Positions 1-7,846 of a stretch of DNA of 43,641 nt are shown one piece after another. How positions within the stretch are numbered: position 1 is the stretch's first letter; every line of letters begins with the position of its first letter. A program made the position numbers and the translations under genes. The notes under the pieces were generated by a model. The model worked only from the letters and a program-made list of their open reading frames with translations. It was not told where the DNA came from and did not search any database. Source of the DNA: a virus; IMG/VR virus record IMGVR_UViG_3300048625_000093, positions 1-43,641 of that record. One strand, written 5' to 3'.

Positions 1-7
1 ATATTGT

Positions 8-109
8 TTAGTCACTCTTAGAGCCACGCTCCATCAAAGCTTGCGCATTTGAAAGTGCAGTAGCTGCACTAAACAACTGAATCTTGGGTGCTACCTTTTT
101 GTCGCTCAT
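8..109 (-). CDS. small hypothetical protein, 33 aa
   Basis: Not recognised. A 33-residue reading frame starting MSDKKVAPKI and ending SKSD, with an Ala-rich helical middle (residues about 12-27). The start ATG sits 6 bases after a good AAGGAG ribosome site and overlaps the stop of the upstream gene as ATGA, the same coupling used throughout this operon, which is the main reason to call it. It is the last gene of the minus-strand operon inside the window; the operon may continue beyond base 1. Confidence 0.6.
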   Translation of the reverse strand: MSDKKVAPKIQLFSAATALSNAQALMERGSKSD

Positions 110-420
110 AGCTTCTCCTTTAAATCCTTGATACTGATGATGCGATTATTATATAGACAGTGGTCTAGCTTGTTATTGTGCCAGACTACAGTAAAGATAT
201 TACCCTCTTTATATCCTTGCGCCCACACGTTATTAACAATTTTTCCTTCGACAGTTGTGCCGGCCTTAGCTCCAGTCTTATATGTTCTGTCATCATCTTG
301 AAACTTTGAGTAACCTATCTTCACGCTCCAGCCAGCTTCGATGGCTTGTTTCTGCATGAGCATAGCTGAGCGAGTGCGTTCATCAATGGCAGCTTCACGC
401 CCTTCAATCAGTAACTTCAT
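106..420 (-). CDS. hypothetical protein, 104 aa
   Basis: Not recognised. The start is placed at the ATG (MKLLIEGREAA) because it is preceded by GGAGAAG at the right distance; an in-frame TTG 15 bases earlier would add five residues but has no site. The N-terminal third is helical and Ala-rich, followed by a beta-rich middle (about 30-85: VKIGYSKF, TTVEGKIVNNVW, IFTVVWHNNK) that could form a small SH3-like barrel; that fold guess is inference. It overlaps the upstream gene by 17 bases and the downstream one by 4. Confidence 0.75.
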   Translation of the reverse strand: MKLLIEGREAAIDERTRSAMLMQKQAIEAGWSVKIGYSKFQDDDRTYKTGAKAGTTVEGKIVNNVWAQGYKEGNIFTVVWHNNKLDHCLYNNRIISIKDLKEKL

Positions 421-730
421 AGGTTTCTTCTCCAAAGATTTCTTTCAATTGGCGCAGCACGGTGACGCCGCGTGGGTCATCATTGAGTTCTAGTACATAT
501 GCAAGTGCGGCAGTCATTGATTCTACTGTCATGTTCTTTACAATCGCATGGTCTTGAATCCACGGCAACTTCTCACCGAGGCACAACACGCGCCCAGGTG
601 AGCCGATAACCGCGTCTACGGGCTGTATGAGTATGTCAGTACCCAACCTTACCTTAGCCTCCTTCAAAAGCCCTAGGATTGCGCCTGATGGCTTGTGAGG
701 ATACACTGGTAGTGGTCGAACATTAGTCAC
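404..730 (-). CDS. conserved phage protein of unknown function, 108 aa
   Basis: Starts at GTG, chosen because AAGGAT lies 8 bases upstream and because the overlap with the FmdB-like gene before it is 8 bases, a spacing repeated elsewhere in this operon. The middle carries a hydrophobic/Gly stretch, GSPGRVLCLGEKLPW (about residues 43-57), and the C-terminal half is helical (ESMTAALAYVLEL; RQLKEIFG). No catalytic motif is evident and I do not assign a function. Confidence 0.75.
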   Translation of the reverse strand: MTNVRPLPVYPHKPSGAILGLLKEAKVRLGTDILIQPVDAVIGSPGRVLCLGEKLPWIQDHAIVKNMTVESMTAALAYVLELNDDPRGVTVLRQLKEIFGEETYEVTD

Positions 731-905
731 TGTTCTTATCCTTACTATAGAATCCTTCGCCTTTAAAAGATATGGCAGTAGCTGCCGGGCGACGTACCAT
801 TACACAAGTACAATCAACACATCGAACTTGTGGGTCTTCAACTATTGAATGCCAAACCTCTTTAGTGCTTCCACATTCAGGGCATCCATACAAATATGTT
901 GGCAT
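723..905 (-). CDS. FmdB-like zinc-ribbon protein
   Basis: Sixty residues with the FmdB/CxxC zinc-ribbon pattern: MPTYLYGCPECG at the start (C8, C11), a second knuckle C29-x2-C32 plus C34, and a C-terminal FKGEGFYSKD that matches the FKGxGFYxxD tail of the family. FmdB-type ribbons were named for a putative regulator but most are of unproven function; in phages they may bind nucleic acid or a host protein. The start overlaps the stop of the primase-helicase gene by one base (TAATG), so it is translationally coupled to it. Confidence 0.85.
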   Translation of the reverse strand: MPTYLYGCPECGSTKEVWHSIVEDPQVRCVDCTCVMVRRPAATAISFKGEGFYSKDKNSD

Positions 906-3139
906 TACTTATTTACCTCCAGCCATTTGCCTGATTTATCTGAAACTTCCTTAAGCCTACCCTGTGAGCATAGCGCACCAACAGCTTCTTGCAGGTCGCG
1001 CACACGCCACGCTTTGAATCGTCGATTAACGAACTCAAGTTTAATCTTGTTATCCTTAGCCTTAACATATGCTTCTACCTCATCACAGTTACGCTCGAAG
1101 TCTGACGCACTAATCTTCTCAGCCACAATGAACAGGTTCTTAACCCATTCTTCCGCTGCCTGAATAGCTTGCAAGACATGCTTCATCTCAGTAATGTTGC
1201 TACCCTCAACAAGTGCAAGAAGTGACGCACACTTACGAATTGTTACACCCATGCGCACGAGCGACGGGTTGAGAATGTCCCAGTTAGGGTCTGACTTCTT
1301 TACAAGGTTAGCCATAGCCCACTTAACTTCAGTCATTCGGTCAGCGGCATCGCCAGCAATAGTAATAGGGATGTGACCATTACCAGTATCTCCACGAAGT
1401 CTACGTTTAATGTCAGCAAACTGAGCAGCCCACTGCCTAGCCATCGGTTCAAAGCCGAGCTTAATTTCTGTACCATCAGAGTCTTCCTCTCGTACCGCGT
1501 CTTTGCTGAGCGTGCGCGGTTCACCGATTGACCACATGAATCGCGCAAGGAATCCGCTCTTAAACATTTCACGGTTCAGTGAGCGAGTGATTTCTTCGGG
1601 CGTTCCCATCAAGTGCATAACAAAGTGTGTCTTGGCTGCACGAGACATGTCCTTCTTTCCCATGCGAAGCATTGGCGGAACAGTTCCATCGTATAGAAGC
1701 GCGAGGTCTTCCATCATGCCGGTAGTCCAGTCTTGCGTAGACCACTGCTTGAACAGACCGTGCGCCTCATCCTTAGAGAACATCGAAACCTTGTTATCAC
1801 GCTCAATAAGTTTCTCACCGAGCGCGTTGGGTGAAGCATTACCTCCAAGGTTGTAGCCTTTGTCGTCAAGGAATACTTCATCCAGCACAGTACGCATCAG
1901 CTTCAACGATTGCGACTTACCTGTTGTTGTTTCCCCAAGCGTCATCATGTACAGGTTCAATCCTTCAGGACCGTTCTTGCGTGGGATGAATGCCACGTCA
2001 GAGAATGAGCATGACAGGATAGTCCACGCATTGATACGGTCATAGGGTGAGTTCTGCTTAGACAGTTTGTTGTATGTCCAGTTGAGGTAAGTATCAATCC
2101 ATGACTTGTTCTCTAGCAGGAATGAACGCTCACCATCAGACAGCAGAGAGATAGCCCCCTGCTCTGTCTTCTCCTCCGGCGGTTCAAGTCCTTGACCTGC
2201 TTCCCAAACAACTTCAGCCTGCGCTTTGTTGGCTTCCATCATCAGACCGTTGATGCCGCGGCTATCTTCCTGTGACCACTTACGGCAGGCTGGTGCATGC
2301 CATGCAATCGTCAGCACTTCCTCATAGGTGAGGAGCGAGCCGAGGCGGAACAGGTCACACAGTAGACGGTAGCGTGCCTCTGAACGGTAGCCGTCAACGC
2401 CCACCTCAACCTCTGCAAGTGCAAGGTCGAGCACATCCTGTGGAAGTTTAGCGAGTGCTTCAGCATAATCCGGCAGGTCAGTCGGTTCAACGATTTCGAC
2501 ACTGTTCGATACGCGACCCATGACGGGGCGTTCGTAAATGTCTACATCTTTATATGCTTCTTCCATCTCTTCGATGGTATAGAACTCGCCAGTGTATTCG
2601 GCAATTACTGCCTCTGGAAATCCGTGTCCGGTGTTGACCGTGCCAGCCATACGGAGAACCTTATTAGCTGACCAACCCGAAGGGTCACACCCTTGGTCTT
2701 TGTGGGCAGTAGTAATACGGTGCGCGACTTCAGCGGCTCGCTTCGCGTCAACCGCGTTATCGAGAACCCAATAGTCGTGACCACGCCCTTCAGAGGTAAC
2801 AACATGAATGCTTGGCTTAAGCCGAAACTTATCAGGCGTGCAGAGGTCACTGTCCATGTAGATAGTGTTAGAGGTGAGCGCATTCTCCGGGGTACGGGCA
2901 ATGTTACCTTTGTCATTCTTTTTATCTCCGTACAGTAGCGGTGATAGGTACACGTCTTCGTGCTGGTATTTCTCAGCATAGGCTACCATCTCTTCCATCT
3001 GTGCAGGATATGCCCATGTGGTGTGGATGTTGATGTTGAGTTTACCGGCAGCTGTTTTGCCTGAAGCACGAGAGATGAAAGCGTTGCCCGTGTTGCTACC
3101 GAGAATAGTCTCGATGAATGTTGCATATGTTTGGTTCAC
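905..3139 (-). CDS. primase-helicase fusion (AEP-like primase + DUF3987-like ATPase)
   Basis: Predicted replicative primase and helicase for phage DNA. The start is the GTG preceded by GGAGGAGAT, giving 744 residues; the open frame upstream runs through tRNA genes and is not coding. The N-terminal part looks like an archaeo-eukaryotic-type primase: an acidic MDSDL at residues 95-99, a SIHVVTSEGRGHDYWVL strand-and-His segment at 110-126, then a Lys/Arg-rich NKVLRMAGTVNT. The C-terminal part is a RecA-like ATPase with Walker A GETTTGKS (402-409) and Walker B-like SMFSKDEAHG (about 453-461), resembling DUF3987 helicases. It follows the tRNAs, SSB, nuclease and ERF genes, so it closes a replication/recombination block. 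The primase assignment rests on motif reading and is less sure than the ATPase. Confidence 0.85.
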   Translation of the reverse strand: MNQTYATFIETILGSNTGNAFISRASGKTAAGKLNINIHTTWAYPAQMEEMVAYAEKYQHEDVYLSPLLYGDKKNDKGNIARTPENALTSNTIYMDSDLCTPDKFRLKPSIHVVTSEGRGHDYWVLDNAVDAKRAAEVAHRITTAHKDQGCDPSGWSANKVLRMAGTVNTGHGFPEAVIAEYTGEFYTIEEMEEAYKDVDIYERPVMGRVSNSVEIVEPTDLPDYAEALAKLPQDVLDLALAEVEVGVDGYRSEARYRLLCDLFRLGSLLTYEEVLTIAWHAPACRKWSQEDSRGINGLMMEANKAQAEVVWEAGQGLEPPEEKTEQGAISLLSDGERSFLLENKSWIDTYLNWTYNKLSKQNSPYDRINAWTILSCSFSDVAFIPRKNGPEGLNLYMMTLGETTTGKSQSLKLMRTVLDEVFLDDKGYNLGGNASPNALGEKLIERDNKVSMFSKDEAHGLFKQWSTQDWTTGMMEDLALLYDGTVPPMLRMGKKDMSRAAKTHFVMHLMGTPEEITRSLNREMFKSGFLARFMWSIGEPRTLSKDAVREEDSDGTEIKLGFEPMARQWAAQFADIKRRLRGDTGNGHIPITIAGDAADRMTEVKWAMANLVKKSDPNWDILNPSLVRMGVTIRKCASLLALVEGSNITEMKHVLQAIQAAEEWVKNLFIVAEKISASDFERNCDEVEAYVKAKDNKIKLEFVNRRFKAWRVRDLQEAVGALCSQGRLKEVSDKSGKWLEVNK

Positions 3140-3210
3140 GGCAATCTCCTCCTCTGCGTGTAAGTGTATAGTAAAGTCCGCTCTAGTTTCGTAATAATAA
3201 TCCGCAATTG

Positions 3211-3274
3211 TCCCCCGCCTAGGAATCGAACCTAGCACCGTCGTGTGCCGTGTATGTTTTATACTCAACGGGGG
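3211..3274 (-). tRNA. degenerate or non-canonical tRNA-like element, 64 nt
   Basis: Acceptor stem CCCCCGT / GCGGGGG (seven pairs, one G-T) and a perfect T arm, CTAGG-TTCGATT-CCTAG, are directly adjacent as in a real tRNA, with A as the discriminator base. The 32 bases between them are about nine short of normal and do not fold into a regular D arm plus an anticodon loop with T33; the only local hairpin is GTAT-AAAAC-ATAC. It may be a decayed tRNA, a tRNA with an unusual fold, or a processing or attachment element. It lies 5' of the primase-helicase gene, in line with two good tRNAs. Confidence 0.45.
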
Positions 3275-3336
3275 TTGGATACCGCACCTCAGCGTAAGTG
3301 CTTCACATAAGGTCGCAATCCCTATATGTATATCCG

Positions 3337-3409
3337 GGCCTCCTACCGGGTTCGAACCGATGACATCCGCGTTACAAAGGCGGCACTCTACCAACTGAGT
3401 TAAGGAGGC
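3337..3409 (-). tRNA. tRNA-Thr (anticodon TGT)
   Basis: Complete cloverleaf: acceptor GCCTCCT/AGGAGGC, D arm ACTC-AGTTGGTA-GAGT, anticodon loop TTTGTAA (TGT, reads ACA), T arm ATCGG-TTCGAAC-CCGGT. One C-C mismatch closes the anticodon stem and the discriminator base would be C, both slightly unusual. No CCA is encoded. It is embedded in the minus-strand operon between the SSB and primase-helicase genes. Confidence 0.85.
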
Positions 3410-3444
3410 TTGAGACGATGAGCGTGATAGCACCCATCGTATCG

Positions 3445-3517
3445 CTCCCCGACGTGGACTCGAACCACGAACCTGCGCATTAACAGTGCGACGCTCTGCC
3501 AATTGAGCTATCGGGGA
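3445..3517 (-). tRNA. tRNA-Asn (anticodon GTT)
   Basis: Perfect seven-pair acceptor TCCCCGA/TCGGGGA, D arm GCTC-AATTGGCA-GAGC, anticodon loop CTGTTAA (GTT), T arm CGTGG-TTCGAGT-CCACG, and G as discriminator, as usual for tRNA-Asn. No encoded CCA. It is the first tRNA after the SSB gene in the direction of transcription. Confidence 0.92.
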
Positions 3518-3560
3518 TGGTGTGCGTTGTTTACGAGACGCACCCCTCGCTTCGGGTTAG

Positions 3561-3917
3561 CTAGAAAGCTCCGCCATCATCGGCATCTTTGCGGAACTTC
3601 GTAACGACCGACTCAACCCAGTCAGTCTGAAGCGAACGACCAGTCGTTCCATCCTTCTTGGCGAACTCCTTCTCAACCAGCGTCGCGCTGATTTCAACAA
3701 GGTCACCCTTCTGAACGTCAGTGTTGTCAGCAAGGTCACGCCACAACGTAACCTTAACCTTCGACACGTCACCGGTCTTCTCGTAATCTCCGGTGTCCTT
3801 GTTCTTCTTCGTGTGGTTAACGTAGACAGGGAACTCCAACAGGTTACTTGCGCCTACCTCGCGGCGCTCCGGGTCAGCCACAACTGAACCGGTAAAGGTA
3901 GCCTTAATCTGGCTCAT
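3561..3917 (-). CDS. ssb: single-stranded DNA-binding protein (SSB 1)
   Basis: OB-fold SSB of 118 residues: it opens MSQIKATFTGSVVADPERR, continues with VTLWRDLADNTDVQKGDLVEISATL (the typical W/F strand followed by the KGD..EI.G strand), and ends in a short acidic tail DADDGGAF. Bacterial SSB tails end DDDIPF and recruit partner proteins; the final Asp-rich stretch and Phe are kept here, which suggests partner binding (inference). The start has a near-perfect AAGGAGG site. It sits downstream of the ERF and nuclease genes, where it would coat single strands for annealing. A second, different SSB is at 12942-13343. Confidence 0.9.
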   Translation of the reverse strand: MSQIKATFTGSVVADPERREVGASNLLEFPVYVNHTKKNKDTGDYEKTGDVSKVKVTLWRDLADNTDVQKGDLVEISATLVEKEFAKKDGTTGRSLQTDWVESVVTKFRKDADDGGAF

Positions 3918-3959
3918 TTACTTTCCTCCTTGTTTCTAGATTTGCAAGTCTAACACAGG

Positions 3960-4808
3960 TTACTTGTTAGCTTTGCGGATTTCTTTGATTTTGTTTTGTG
4001 CATGTGAAACTTTCAACAGCCCAAGGTATGCCTCGAAGTGTTCAGGAATCTCAGCATGGTCGATAACTTTCAACTTACAGAAAGGCTCCATATAGTTACC
4101 TTCGTTGTCAGTATCGGATGGGCGTAGGTGAAGCAGTGCGTACTGGCTGAATGGTGGCAATGCATCATCAATCCAATGCCCTTCGCTCACTTCACGCAGG
4201 ACACTATCGCAAGCACCAAGAGCAGCTAACTGCATGTAGTGCTCATCCCAAGTGTTGCGTGATGTCTTCACATCAATCAGCATTGGAACGCCGTCTACAA
4301 GCCACAAGCCGTCAGCCGTACCGGCATAACCGTAAGTGTGCGACCAGAAAGTTTCTTCAGTCAGCACAGGAACAATGTCATGCTCTTGCTTGAAGTTGTC
4401 CCACTGGTTTACCATTTCCCAAAAGTAGGGTGGAGCATCAGTAACATCAGGGTAAGGGCAAGCGCCGTGGTCAGCAGCAATCCAATCGTGAACCAGAGTA
4501 CCCAGCTCCGCCGCGTCATTGAGTACGCCTTGGCTGTAATTGCGAATGTCACCAGTATCGCCAGCCAAAGGGTCACGCTTCCAATACCAGCGTAAGAATC
4601 CAAAGCCTTGTTCCTCCGTTCTTGATAGTAGTGAGTCAATGTTTGCAACCGCGAATGCGGCAGTGTTATCTACCGCCCATTGAGCGATAGCCGGCTTGTC
4701 CAGCTTTTTGAGTACGGTAGTTACGCCGGGAACTACCGAGCCGTCTAGTGGGTGCTTGTAGCCGGAGCCACCATGCCCACTAGACCGGACTCGAAGTTTC
4801 GGTTCCAC
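3960..4808 (-). CDS. PD-(D/E)XK nuclease, Cas4/RecB-like exonuclease
   Basis: A 282-residue member of the RecB/Cas4-type nuclease superfamily. Visible motifs in order: GTLVHDW with H107, E152 in the LTEETFW strand, D166 in GYAGTADGLW, DVK (179-181) in LIDVKTS, and the QxxxY-like MQLAAL (Q193). These match the H-E-D-ExK-Q order of RecB-like nucleases that use two metal ions, here with Asp-x-Lys as in many members. It starts at GTG overlapping the stop of the ERF gene by one base, so the annealase and the exonuclease are made together as in phage recombination modules. No Fe-S Cys cluster is present, unlike true Cas4. Confidence 0.85.
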   Translation of the reverse strand: MEPKLRVRSSGHGGSGYKHPLDGSVVPGVTTVLKKLDKPAIAQWAVDNTAAFAVANIDSLLSRTEEQGFGFLRWYWKRDPLAGDTGDIRNYSQGVLNDAAELGTLVHDWIAADHGACPYPDVTDAPPYFWEMVNQWDNFKQEHDIVPVLTEETFWSHTYGYAGTADGLWLVDGVPMLIDVKTSRNTWDEHYMQLAALGACDSVLREVSEGHWIDDALPPFSQYALLHLRPSDTDNEGNYMEPFCKLKVIDHAEIPEHFEAYLGLLKVSHAQNKIKEIRKANK

Positions 4809-5518
4809 TACTCGACTTCACCAGCCTTGAGTGCGGTAAGAACCTGCGTCAGAACGCCAGCATCAGCTGACCATTCAGACGATGCCTTGCCACCGGAGAG
4901 GCGAGTACCGAGAGCGTTAGCTACGTTACCGTTCAATCCGTTAGAGCCGAGGAATGCCTTGATTTCGTTGAAGATACTTGCAGCATCCTCGCCCTTAGCG
5001 ACAGCAATCTTCTTCGCAGCTGGTGTCTGCTTAGGCTGTGCCGGTGCAGACGGTGCAACATCAATGCCATCAGGGTCAGGCTCACCAGTAGCGATGGAGA
5101 AAGTGAGAAGGTTAGCAATCTTCTGCGCCTGAGTGACAGCCTTACGACCGCCCTTATCTCCGTTGTCTGCACCTTCAGCAGTAGTTACAACGCTGAACTC
5201 TGAGCCATCCTCAACCGAGATGTAAGTGGTTTCGAGGCTGACGACAGTCATTGCGACTGAACGGTTCGCGCCAATCTCACGAGAGACAAGCTCATGCGAG
5301 ATGATGCGTGGTCGAACAATGACATTGTTCTCTACGAGAAGTTTACTAATCTTCTCCAGAATGTCATCGTTGCGTACATACTTGTACGAACCTTGCGATG
5401 CCGGACCGACACCATCCTTGGGAATGTTACCAACGCCTGCCTGAATCTTGGCAATCGCGTTATAAATCTTTGGCACTGACACCTTAGTTCCTCCTTTGTT
5501 TGTTGTTGCTTCAGTCAT
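4808..5518 (-). CDS. erf: ERF-family single-strand annealing protein
   Basis: Recombinase that anneals complementary single strands. The 236 residues follow the ERF pattern: SYKYVRNDDILEKISKLL (about 44-61), an N-terminal core with RPRIISHEL, and GDKGGRKAVTQAQKIANLL, the conserved Gly/Gln segment before the linker. A Pro/Ala-rich linker (about 155-172) leads to a C-terminal domain, as usual in ERF proteins. An AGGAGG site precedes the ATG. With the exonuclease and SSB just downstream it forms an annealase-exonuclease pair functionally like RecT/RecE or Redbeta/Redexo. Confidence 0.88.
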   Translation of the reverse strand: MTEATTNKGGTKVSVPKIYNAIAKIQAGVGNIPKDGVGPASQGSYKYVRNDDILEKISKLLVENNVIVRPRIISHELVSREIGANRSVAMTVVSLETTYISVEDGSEFSVVTTAEGADNGDKGGRKAVTQAQKIANLLTFSIATGEPDPDGIDVAPSAPAQPKQTPAAKKIAVAKGEDAASIFNEIKAFLGSNGLNGNVANALGTRLSGGKASSEWSADAGVLTQVLTALKAGEVE

Positions 5519-5527
5519 TGTTTCCTC

Positions 5528-5647
5528 CTAATCGTTCCATGCGTAACCGGGGTAAAGCTTACCCATCTCACGCGAGAAACATCCCACGCATTCGCTACCA
5601 CGTTTAACGCAGTCAACGCAATTTGAGTTCAATTCTCTCATGCTCAT
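5528..5647 (-). CDS. small zinc-knuckle protein, 39 aa
   Basis: Not recognised as a family. The ATG overlaps the stop of the WhiB-fusion gene as ATGA and is preceded by AAGGTGG; a second in-frame ATG follows two codons later. Two Cys pairs, C10-x2-C13 and C20-x2-C23, in 39 residues would bind one zinc ion. It lies between the WhiB-like regulator and the ERF gene, so it could be a small regulatory or adaptor protein, but that is guesswork. Confidence 0.65.
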   Translation of the reverse strand: MSMRELNSNCVDCVKRGSECVGCFSREMGKLYPGYAWND

Positions 5648-6342
5648 TTTCCAACCACCTTTCCATTTTTCCAAACTTCCCCGCCCCATACACCGACAAC
5701 CGGTTTGTATGCAGAAGCGAATCTACCACACTCTACCAACATCGGACACTCTTCGCACAACTTATATGCTTGAACTCGTGTCGGCTCGAAGTCTTCCTCA
5801 TAATCAATATAGTCTGCTGGATTACGATAGCAGTTACCACGAGAATTATCAAATGCTTTTTCTAATGGTTCCCATGCTCGCTGCGCTCGCTTACCTAGTC
5901 TCAAGTAATTCAAACCAGTATATGAGCCATTTGTTTTCTTTACTTCCTCAGCAAGAATGACATCGTTCTTGAATGCTACCTCATTAGACCTAGCCTGCTT
6001 AGCCTCATCAGCCTCGCGTCGCCTAGCGAGATACTCTTGATACTGTGGTGTATCTCTCCATGCCCTCTGTCTATCTCGAGTGCTTTCACGAAAGCATATA
6101 ACACATTTCAAATATGTTTTTCCATCACCTTTATGCTTCACAAGTTTCATATTCTGTCCAGCAATAACATGACCTTTAGAACATAAGTCACCTTCTTTAG
6201 TTCGTGGCCTGATTGCACTACTGCTCATCGTGCATTGAAAGCATCGAACTGCTGGTGTAATTCCACGGTTCATATAATGCTGAGCATTATCGCCTTCAAT
6301 CTTATGACCCTTTTTACAGAAGTCCCCTACCTTGATTGTCAT
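5644..6342 (-). CDS. WhiB-like Fe-S regulator fused to two zinc-binding repeats
   Basis: The C-terminal third is a WhiB-type domain: C171, then C196-x2-C199-x5-C205 and the GVWGGE turn at 217-222, the full set that binds a [4Fe-4S] cluster and contacts the host sigma factor. The N-terminal half holds two tandem units with CxKGHxIxGxN followed by a CxxC pair (C9...C34-x2-C37 and C54...C80-x2-C83), like the zinc-binding units found in phage HNH-type proteins, then a charged helical linker. Stand-alone WhiB proteins are about 80-130 residues, so this 232-residue fusion is unusual. Likely role: steering host RNA polymerase. It is coupled to the helicase gene upstream by ATGA. Confidence 0.82.
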   Translation of the reverse strand: MTIKVGDFCKKGHKIEGDNAQHYMNRGITPAVRCFQCTMSSSAIRPRTKEGDLCSKGHVIAGQNMKLVKHKGDGKTYLKCVICFRESTRDRQRAWRDTPQYQEYLARRREADEAKQARSNEVAFKNDVILAEEVKKTNGSYTGLNYLRLGKRAQRAWEPLEKAFDNSRGNCYRNPADYIDYEEDFEPTRVQAYKLCEECPMLVECGRFASAYKPVVGVWGGEVWKNGKVVGK

Positions 6343-7706
6343 TTCACCTCCCTCTGTTTAAGAATGCTATTCATTTCAATAGCTTTACTTATGTGTGACG
6401 ATAGCACGCCTGAATCATATGTGTCAAGTGCAATTAATTCTCTTGACCGAACCTGCTTTGTCTGCCCCCTGCGTAGGATGCGAGCTGCTGCCTGTTCGTT
6501 GAGGATTCTATTATCACTACGGTTCATCCACAAAACATTTCTTGTGGCGTGTTGCAAACCGTCAACACCTTCAGCAATAGCCGATGTTACTGCAACAAGA
6601 TACTTCAAGTCACCGTCAATGAATCGTTTCTTGCGGGCCTCGCGTTCTGCTTGTGAAACTTCACCGTGCCATGCGGCTGAACCTTCCAGCCTGTGCACAA
6701 TAACATCAGCAAACTTGCGTGAGTCAGTGAGTATAAGCGTTGGCTCATCCTCGAAATCATCTTTAAGAATCTCGAACATCTTGTCTAGCTTACTTGACTT
6801 GCAGTTCAAATCAAACCATACCTCGCCGTCAATATCAACATTGAACATACCGAGACTTGCTTGTCGAAGCCTTGCCCGAAGTGTAATAGGGAACTCAACA
6901 ATTAGTGGATTCTCTCCAATCCAAGTAATCATCTTAGATTCAAGCTCACGATATGCTCGTCGCTGGTCTGCATGCAACTCAACATATACTTGCTGTTCAT
7001 CAAGTTTAATGTCTAGCTCTGATTCAATTCGAACATAGCATGGTAAAGAATTGAAGAACTCTCCGGGGTTTAGTTCGCCAACAACTTTGAGATTGCCGGG
7101 AGCAAAGTGGTCATACTCTGTATGACACCACATGGATACCCAAATGTGATATGAGTTTGGAACAACATCAGGAAACAGCCACTTGCTTACGGCCCATGCC
7201 CCGCTAAATGAATTGCCTGTTGGTGTACCGGACATAGCTAGTTTGTATTTACCTTTCACCTGCTTGAGTGTCTTGAATGTTTTACTCAAACGGTTTTGGG
7301 CACGGTGTGATTCATCAAACAATACAAGGTCCGGAACTTTAGCCCATGTTGCGCTGCGTGTTTTACCACTCCATCCAAGTCGAGCAAAGTATTCAACACC
7401 AACAAAGTAAATGCCGGGCAGTTGCCACTCCCAATCAGACATGGCTTGCTTGCCATCCTTCGTGGAGTTAATCCAGTTGAATGGAAGATGAACACCTTGT
7501 CGCTCGAATGTAACCTGCCACCCGAGTCGTGTGCCCAGCGGTGCGATAAGTAGGATAGTTTCCGCCCCCAAACGCTTAGCAACCTCAACTGCTTTGAGTG
7601 TTTTGCCTGCGCCCATCGTGCTGCCATTTAGTGCAGCTCGCGATAGCTCATGCACCATTCGTTCGATTGCTTCTTCCTGTTCAACTGAAGGTACTAGCGC
7701 ATCCAT
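6339..7706 (-). CDS. SF2/SNF2-like DEAD-box-type helicase
   Basis: ATP-driven DNA translocase or helicase of 455 residues, starting at the ATG after GAGGCTTG (an in-frame TTG lies one codon earlier). Motifs in order: Walker A GSTMGAGKT (about 28-36), LLIAPLGT (Ia), DESH (131-134), SGTPTGN (159-165), a second RecA-like lobe with TLILTDSRKFA, SAIAEGVDGLQ (motif V) and QAAARILRRGQ (405-415, motif VI with the Arg finger). The set matches SNF2-type helicases common in phage replication blocks, possibly for recombination or origin remodelling. It is coupled by one base to the 46-residue gene upstream. Confidence 0.9.
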   Translation of the reverse strand: MDALVPSVEQEEAIERMVHELSRAALNGSTMGAGKTLKAVEVAKRLGAETILLIAPLGTRLGWQVTFERQGVHLPFNWINSTKDGKQAMSDWEWQLPGIYFVGVEYFARLGWSGKTRSATWAKVPDLVLFDESHRAQNRLSKTFKTLKQVKGKYKLAMSGTPTGNSFSGAWAVSKWLFPDVVPNSYHIWVSMWCHTEYDHFAPGNLKVVGELNPGEFFNSLPCYVRIESELDIKLDEQQVYVELHADQRRAYRELESKMITWIGENPLIVEFPITLRARLRQASLGMFNVDIDGEVWFDLNCKSSKLDKMFEILKDDFEDEPTLILTDSRKFADVIVHRLEGSAAWHGEVSQAEREARKKRFIDGDLKYLVAVTSAIAEGVDGLQHATRNVLWMNRSDNRILNEQAAARILRRGQTKQVRSRELIALDTYDSGVLSSHISKAIEMNSILKQREVK

Positions 7707-7846
7707 CAAGCCTCGAACACCGCAATCAGTACGGCAAACTTTGTATTGTCTTTGCCGTTCTGGTACATAAGAACATCGCCCTCATAGAAGTAAAGGTCGG
7801 GATACTTCTCAATCAAATCTATTTCTACATCATTTGATAGCAACAT
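7706..7846 (-). CDS. small hypothetical protein, 46 aa
   Basis: Not recognised. It runs MLLSNDVEIDLIEK to VLIAVFEA with aromatic residues in the middle (YPDLYFYEG). Called because start and stop each overlap a neighbour by one base (TAATG and TGATG), filling exactly the space between the helicase and the 98-residue gene. Too short to assign a function. Confidence 0.65.
   Translation of the reverse strand: MLLSNDVEIDLIEKYPDLYFYEGDVLMYQNGKDNTKFAVLIAVFEA

Noticed and set aside
3211-3274. tmRNA or phage attachment site
   Set aside because: Acceptor halves are only 64 bases apart with no tag frame, and no integrase gene is present to support an attachment site.
3140-3502. Upstream extension of the primase-helicase frame
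   Set aside because: The frame stays open but crosses two clear tRNA genes; a GTG with GGAGGAGAT at 3139 is a much better start.
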